Positions 15,681 through 15,714 of a stretch of 15,714 nucleotides of DNA are shown piece after piece; the stretch's first letter is position 1, and each line of letters begins with the position of its first letter. Made by a program: the position numbers and the translations under genes. The notes beneath the pieces were generated by a model. That model searched no databases. It was not told the origin of the DNA and worked only from the letters and a program-made list of their open reading frames with translations. The stretch is from Pluralibacter sp. UBA7423 (GTDB lineage: Bacteria > Pseudomonadota > Gammaproteobacteria > Enterobacterales > Enterobacteriaceae): assembly GCA_002470465.1 (NCBI GenBank), contig DKMD01000030.1, positions 1-15,714 of the forward strand, written 5' to 3'.

Positions 15681-15714
15681 AGAGGAATGCCTCTGTCCCA
15701 CTCAGGAGAGCCCT
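15681..15714 (-). terminator. Distal flank of a convergent rRNA operon terminator region (partial)
   Basis: TGTCCCACTCAGGAGAGC at 15694-15711 is, in reverse complement (GCTCTCCTGAGTGGGACA), close to the well-known sequence after the rrn T1 terminator of E. coli, GCTCTCCTGAGTAGGACA. In E. coli mobB is convergent with rrnA. The dyad AGAGG-AATG-CCTCT (15681-15694), read on the minus strand, is followed by T-rich sequence and may end both units. The rRNA genes would lie to the right of the window and are not seen here. Confidence 0.7.

Overview
The window is an enterobacterial chromosome segment of ordinary core genes. Gene order and protein sequences closely follow the Escherichia coli glnA-to-mobB region. 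Protein divergence from E. coli, moderate GC and the GTAGGCCCGGTAAGCG-type REP sequences suggest Enterobacter, Lelliottia, Leclercia or a close relative. That genus-level placement is inference, made without a database search.

Layout. (1) 1-4375, plus strand: the nitrogen-control operon glnA-glnL-glnG. It has a compound glnA control region (CRP site, NtrC enhancers, sigma-54 promoter), a glnA terminator that should define the GlnZ 3'UTR sRNA, and an NtrC operator on the glnL promoter. (2) 4376-4729: the 36-residue gene yshB and a three-unit REP cluster. (3) 4730-7117, minus strand: csrC sRNA, yihI, a 60-codon TTG-started ORF and hemN, the last three packed with gaps of 2-3 bases. (4) 7118-8364: yihA (engB) on the plus strand from a TTG start, with an unexplained 12-bp inverted repeat upstream, then the spf (Spot 42) sRNA on the minus strand. 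(5) 8365-11157, minus: polA, followed by a 380-base divergent control region with DnaA-box matches. (6) 11538-12452, plus: yihG, an acyltransferase. (7) 12535-14517, minus: yihD, srkA and dsbA, with a CpxR-box-like site at the yihD stop. (8) 14587-15674, plus: mobA-mobB, translationally coupled. The right edge resembles the distal flank of an rRNA-operon terminator in reverse, as expected if a convergent rrn operon lies just outside.

How the parts work together. GlnL and GlnG sense nitrogen status and control glnA and their own promoter. YihA and YihI both act in ribosome assembly (a 50S-assembly GTPase, and a GTPase-activating protein for Der). CsrC titrates CsrA, and Spot 42 links CRP-cAMP to carbon catabolism. 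SrkA and DsbA belong to envelope stress and disulfide formation. MobA and MobB complete the molybdenum cofactor.

I found no insertion sequence, prophage, CRISPR array, tRNA, toxin or defence system, and nothing that amounts to a new multi-gene system. The points most worth a second look are the small ORF between yihI and hemN, the inverted repeat before yihA, the apparent absence of yihF, and the GlnZ region.
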